A stretch of DNA of 15,329 nucleotides from an uncultured Bacillota bacterium (GTDB taxonomy: Bacteria; Bacillota; Clostridia; Peptostreptococcales; Anaerovoracaceae): assembly GCA_946408315.1 (NCBI GenBank), contig CAMJRV010000018.1:1-15329 (forward strand), given 5' to 3'. Every line of letters begins with the position of its first letter. The stretch's first letter is position 1. Below the pieces are notes generated by a model. The model did not search any database. It was not told where the DNA came from and saw only the letters and a program-made list of their open reading frames with translations. Below, in pieces: positions 13,735 to 15,329 of the stretch. Position numbers and translations under genes: made by a program.

Positions 13735-14596
13735 GATAATACTCCTTTTCCATGCTCAAGACATCCGAAGCGTCGTTGAACCGGATCATTCCGAAAGGCC
13801 GGATACTTCCGCCGAGAACCGCGCCGGCATAAGCCGGAGTCCTGACAATGTATTTTTCAGCGGGCACCAGCTCTGCAAACTGTTTCAGCGCCGCCGCCTC
13901 GCACCCAACGGGAACCAACAGCTCCTTAATCAGCACTTCCTCCTGAGAAACCCTTTCATAATAGGCGCAGCCTTCTCCCTTGCTTCCGCCGTTGATCCCG
14001 AAAATCCCCGCATCTGCAATCAGAGATAATTTCTTCTGAAAGTCAATTTCCGCATCCCGGTAATCCACGTAGGAATGACCCTCGAGCAAGCATCTACGAA
14101 TTCGATTGTACCCGTCGCTGAGGATCGGGTTGAAAGAGAAATGATGCGGGTCAGGCCCCGCCAGCTTTTCGATTTCCCCGAGCCCCAAAACCGCTTCCCG
14201 CACCGGAAATCCGGGGAGATAGCCCCGTTTTTCATAAAACCGGAACAACTCCTCCCTTGCCGGGACAAGCAGCGTGATTTCGGTCTGTACCGACATCAGA
14301 TAGCGGTTGCTGAATTCGAGCAGCTTTTCCGCGTAACCTCGCTTTTGAAAATCGGGATGCGTCGCTACGGCGTAGATCATGGACGCTTTGGATTTTGTTC
14401 CGTCCTTTTCAATCAGATCCACCGGGATCATCGTCAGCATGGAAACGTTCCGCCCGTCCTCAAGGAGGACTGCCGTTCTTCCGACCCAGTCTGTATTTTT
14501 AAAATGCAGCCCGATGAAGCTGTCTTCATCTCCGAAAGCCAGTTTCCAGATTTCTCTCAGCTCCGCCTCGTCTTCTATTTTTGCAAGTCTCATCAT
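13715..14596 (-). CDS. GNAT-family N-acetyltransferase (Eis-like architecture)
   Basis: A 293-residue protein, larger than a single GNAT domain. The N-terminal half is a GNAT fold: motif A YAVATHPDFQKRGYAEKLL (75-93) carries the acetyl-CoA loop Q-K-R-G-Y-A, and PAREELFRFYEKRGY (112-126) is motif B. The second half, to residue 293, resembles the extended C-terminal part of Eis-type acetyltransferases, but I cannot prove it by eye. It transfers an acetyl group to an amine; the substrate is unknown and resistance should not be assumed. The start has GAGAGGG seven bases upstream; the adjacent second ATG is equally possible. It is divergent from the small gene at 14710 and overlaps the downstream HD gene, forming a two-gene operon. 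Confidence 0.82.
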   Translation of the reverse strand: MMRLAKIEDEAELREIWKLAFGDEDSFIGLHFKNTDWVGRTAVLLEDGRNVSMLTMIPVDLIEKDGTKSKASMIYAVATHPDFQKRGYAEKLLEFSNRYLMSVQTEITLLVPAREELFRFYEKRGYLPGFPVREAVLGLGEIEKLAGPDPHHFSFNPILSDGYNRIRRCLLEGHSYVDYRDAEIDFQKKLSLIADAGIFGINGGSKGEGCAYYERVSQEEVLIKELLVPVGCEAAALKQFAELVPAEKYIVRTPAYAGAVLGGSIRPFGMIRFNDASDVLSMEKEYYLGIAYD

Positions 14597-14670
14597 TCTG
14601 AAGCCCTCTCAATCATAGTATTTATTAATTCATGAAAACATATTTAACGTTTTTTCTCTTATCGACATAT

Positions 14671-14676
14671 TATAAT
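14671..14676 (+). promoter_or_regulatory. -10 box upstream of the small hypothetical gene
   Basis: A perfect TATAAT lies 20 bases before the ribosome binding site GGAGG (14696-14700). The -35 region is only a T-rich run (about 14649-14655) with no good match. Confidence 0.45.
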
Positions 14677-14709
14677 AAAGCGAATAAAGCGAAACGGAGG
14701 ATTTTTGTC

Positions 14710-15066
14710 GTGTATTTGCATGCAGAAAACAATGTCAACTACCAGAACATCTACCCGGATGTCTATTACAAGGTTCAGCCCTTTGCGATGATGGCGTGCG
14801 ACGAACTGGAAGCCGCCAATTGGGAAGTTCCCACCCAGGAAGTGGTGAGGCAGATATCGGACCAGATCTATGAAGACGTTTGCAGAATCCACCCCGATCT
14901 GGCAGAGCGGGAACAGTATCACCCCATGTCATACGAGGCGGCAGAGGCATATCAGATGACGGAACGCCTGGCAGAGGCGGAACAGTGGCGCGGCGGCGGT
15001 TTTTTCCGCGACCTGATCGACATCCTGCTGCTGAACGAGATTTTCCGAAGAAGGCGCCGTTGGTAG
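14710..15066 (+). CDS. Small hypothetical protein with hydrophobic helix and Arg-rich tail
   Basis: A protein of 118 residues from a GTG (14710-14712) with GGAGG nine bases upstream. An in-frame ATG at 14632 lies upstream of the TATAAT at 14671, so I reject it as the start. I do not recognise a named family. The N-terminal half is acidic and aromatic (NVNYQNIYPDVYYKVQPF), the middle is helical and Glu-rich, and the end reads GGGFFRDLIDILLLNEIFRRRRRW: a short amphipathic or hydrophobic helix closed by five arginines and Trp. Such an end could touch the membrane or nucleic acid, but this is inference. There is no signal peptide. It is transcribed away from the GNAT gene and towards radA. Codon use is like its neighbours, so it is probably a real chromosomal gene. 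It ends in TAG. Confidence 0.72.
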   Translation: MYLHAENNVNYQNIYPDVYYKVQPFAMMACDELEAANWEVPTQEVVRQISDQIYEDVCRIHPDLAEREQYHPMSYEAAEAYQMTERLAEAEQWRGGGFFRDLIDILLLNEIFRRRRRW

Positions 15067-15110
15067 TACCCCTGATATCAATTGCTTTCGGAAAAGGTAC
15101 TTACATTTCG

Positions 15111-15142
15111 AGAATTGCCCGGCGTTAGCCGGCTGCAATTCT
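15111..15142. terminator. Stem-loop between the convergent small gene and radA
   Basis: AGAATTGCCCGGC (15111-15123) pairs with GCCGGCTGCAATTCT (15128-15142), 13 bp with a 2-base bulge and a GTTA loop. It directly abuts the radA stop codon. Neither strand has a good U-tract, so it may be a factor-assisted or bidirectional transcript end. Confidence 0.5.
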
Positions 15143-15329
15143 TCAGTTCGGCTGCTGAACAACCTGTATCGCTTCTCTCAGGCTGTTCACACCGACCACC
15201 TGAATGCCGCCCGGCACATCAGTCAGTCTGGCGGCGTTTTTTTGCGGCAGGATCACCTTTGTGAAGCCCAGGCGGGCGGCTTCCTTTACAATTTTATCGG
15301 CGTTCTGTATGGACCGCAGATCTCCTGTC
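15143..15329 (-). CDS. radA: RadA DNA repair protein, C-terminal fragment (cut by window edge)
   Basis: The last 61 codons and the stop TGA (15143-15145) are visible. The peptide begins GDLRSIQNADKIVKEAARLG, followed by FTKVILPQKNAARL, and ends with IQVVGVNSLREAIQVVQQPN. This matches the end of the Lon-protease-like domain of RadA (Sms): in known RadA a GE-x-R segment, a helix ending in LGF, a VIVP strand and a final GV-x-x-LREA helix. RadA is a RecA-like ATPase that helps branch migration during recombinational repair. The ATPase and zinc parts lie outside the window. It converges on the small gene at 14710. Confidence 0.85.
   Translation of the reverse strand, partial: TGDLRSIQNADKIVKEAARLGFTKVILPQKNAARLTDVPGGIQVVGVNSLREAIQVVQQPN

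Overview
The window looks like chromosomal DNA of an anaerobic, low-to-mid GC Firmicute, most likely class Clostridia. The reasons are strong AGGAGG-type ribosome binding sites, frequent TTG/GTG starts, an HPr carrying both His15 and Ser46, a pyrophosphate-type phosphofructokinase, a sigma-54-type promoter on a sugar PTS operon, and a c-di-AMP (ydaO-type) riboswitch. I cannot name the genus.

Region 1 (1-3680, minus strand) is a galactitol-class PTS operon in the order gatA, gatC, gatB, a zinc medium-chain dehydrogenase, and an SDR-like gene cut by the window edge. It takes up and phosphorylates a polyol, then oxidises the phosphate. Upstream of gatA lie a near-perfect -24/-12 (sigma-54) promoter and a 14-bp palindromic site about 100 bp upstream, as expected for an enhancer-binding activator. 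A terminator separates the operon from a single HPr gene. HPr is divergent from a PPi-dependent 6-phosphofructokinase, so the first third of the window concerns sugar uptake and glycolysis.

Region 2 (5817-7899, plus strand) is an overlapping OmpR-type response regulator and sensor histidine kinase pair. It is convergent with region 3.

Region 3 (7907-10726, minus strand) is a transcription unit with promoter, c-di-AMP riboswitch, intrinsic terminator, citrate synthase, and a GH18 (SleL/YaaH-like) protein that has lost its catalytic residues. A c-di-AMP riboswitch in front of citrate synthase is the most interesting feature of the window.

Region 4 (10764-14596, minus strand) holds a membrane GGDEF plus HD-GYP protein (c-di-GMP turnover), a soluble lytic transglycosylase gene interrupted by an in-frame amber codon at position 12, a stand-alone HD-domain protein resembling the HD part of CCA-adding enzymes, and an overlapping GNAT acetyltransferase.

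Region 5 (14597-15329) has a divergent small conserved-looking protein with an Arg-rich C-terminus, and the 3' end of radA on the minus strand, with a stem-loop between the two convergent genes. No tRNA, rRNA, CRISPR array, insertion sequence or phage gene was seen.
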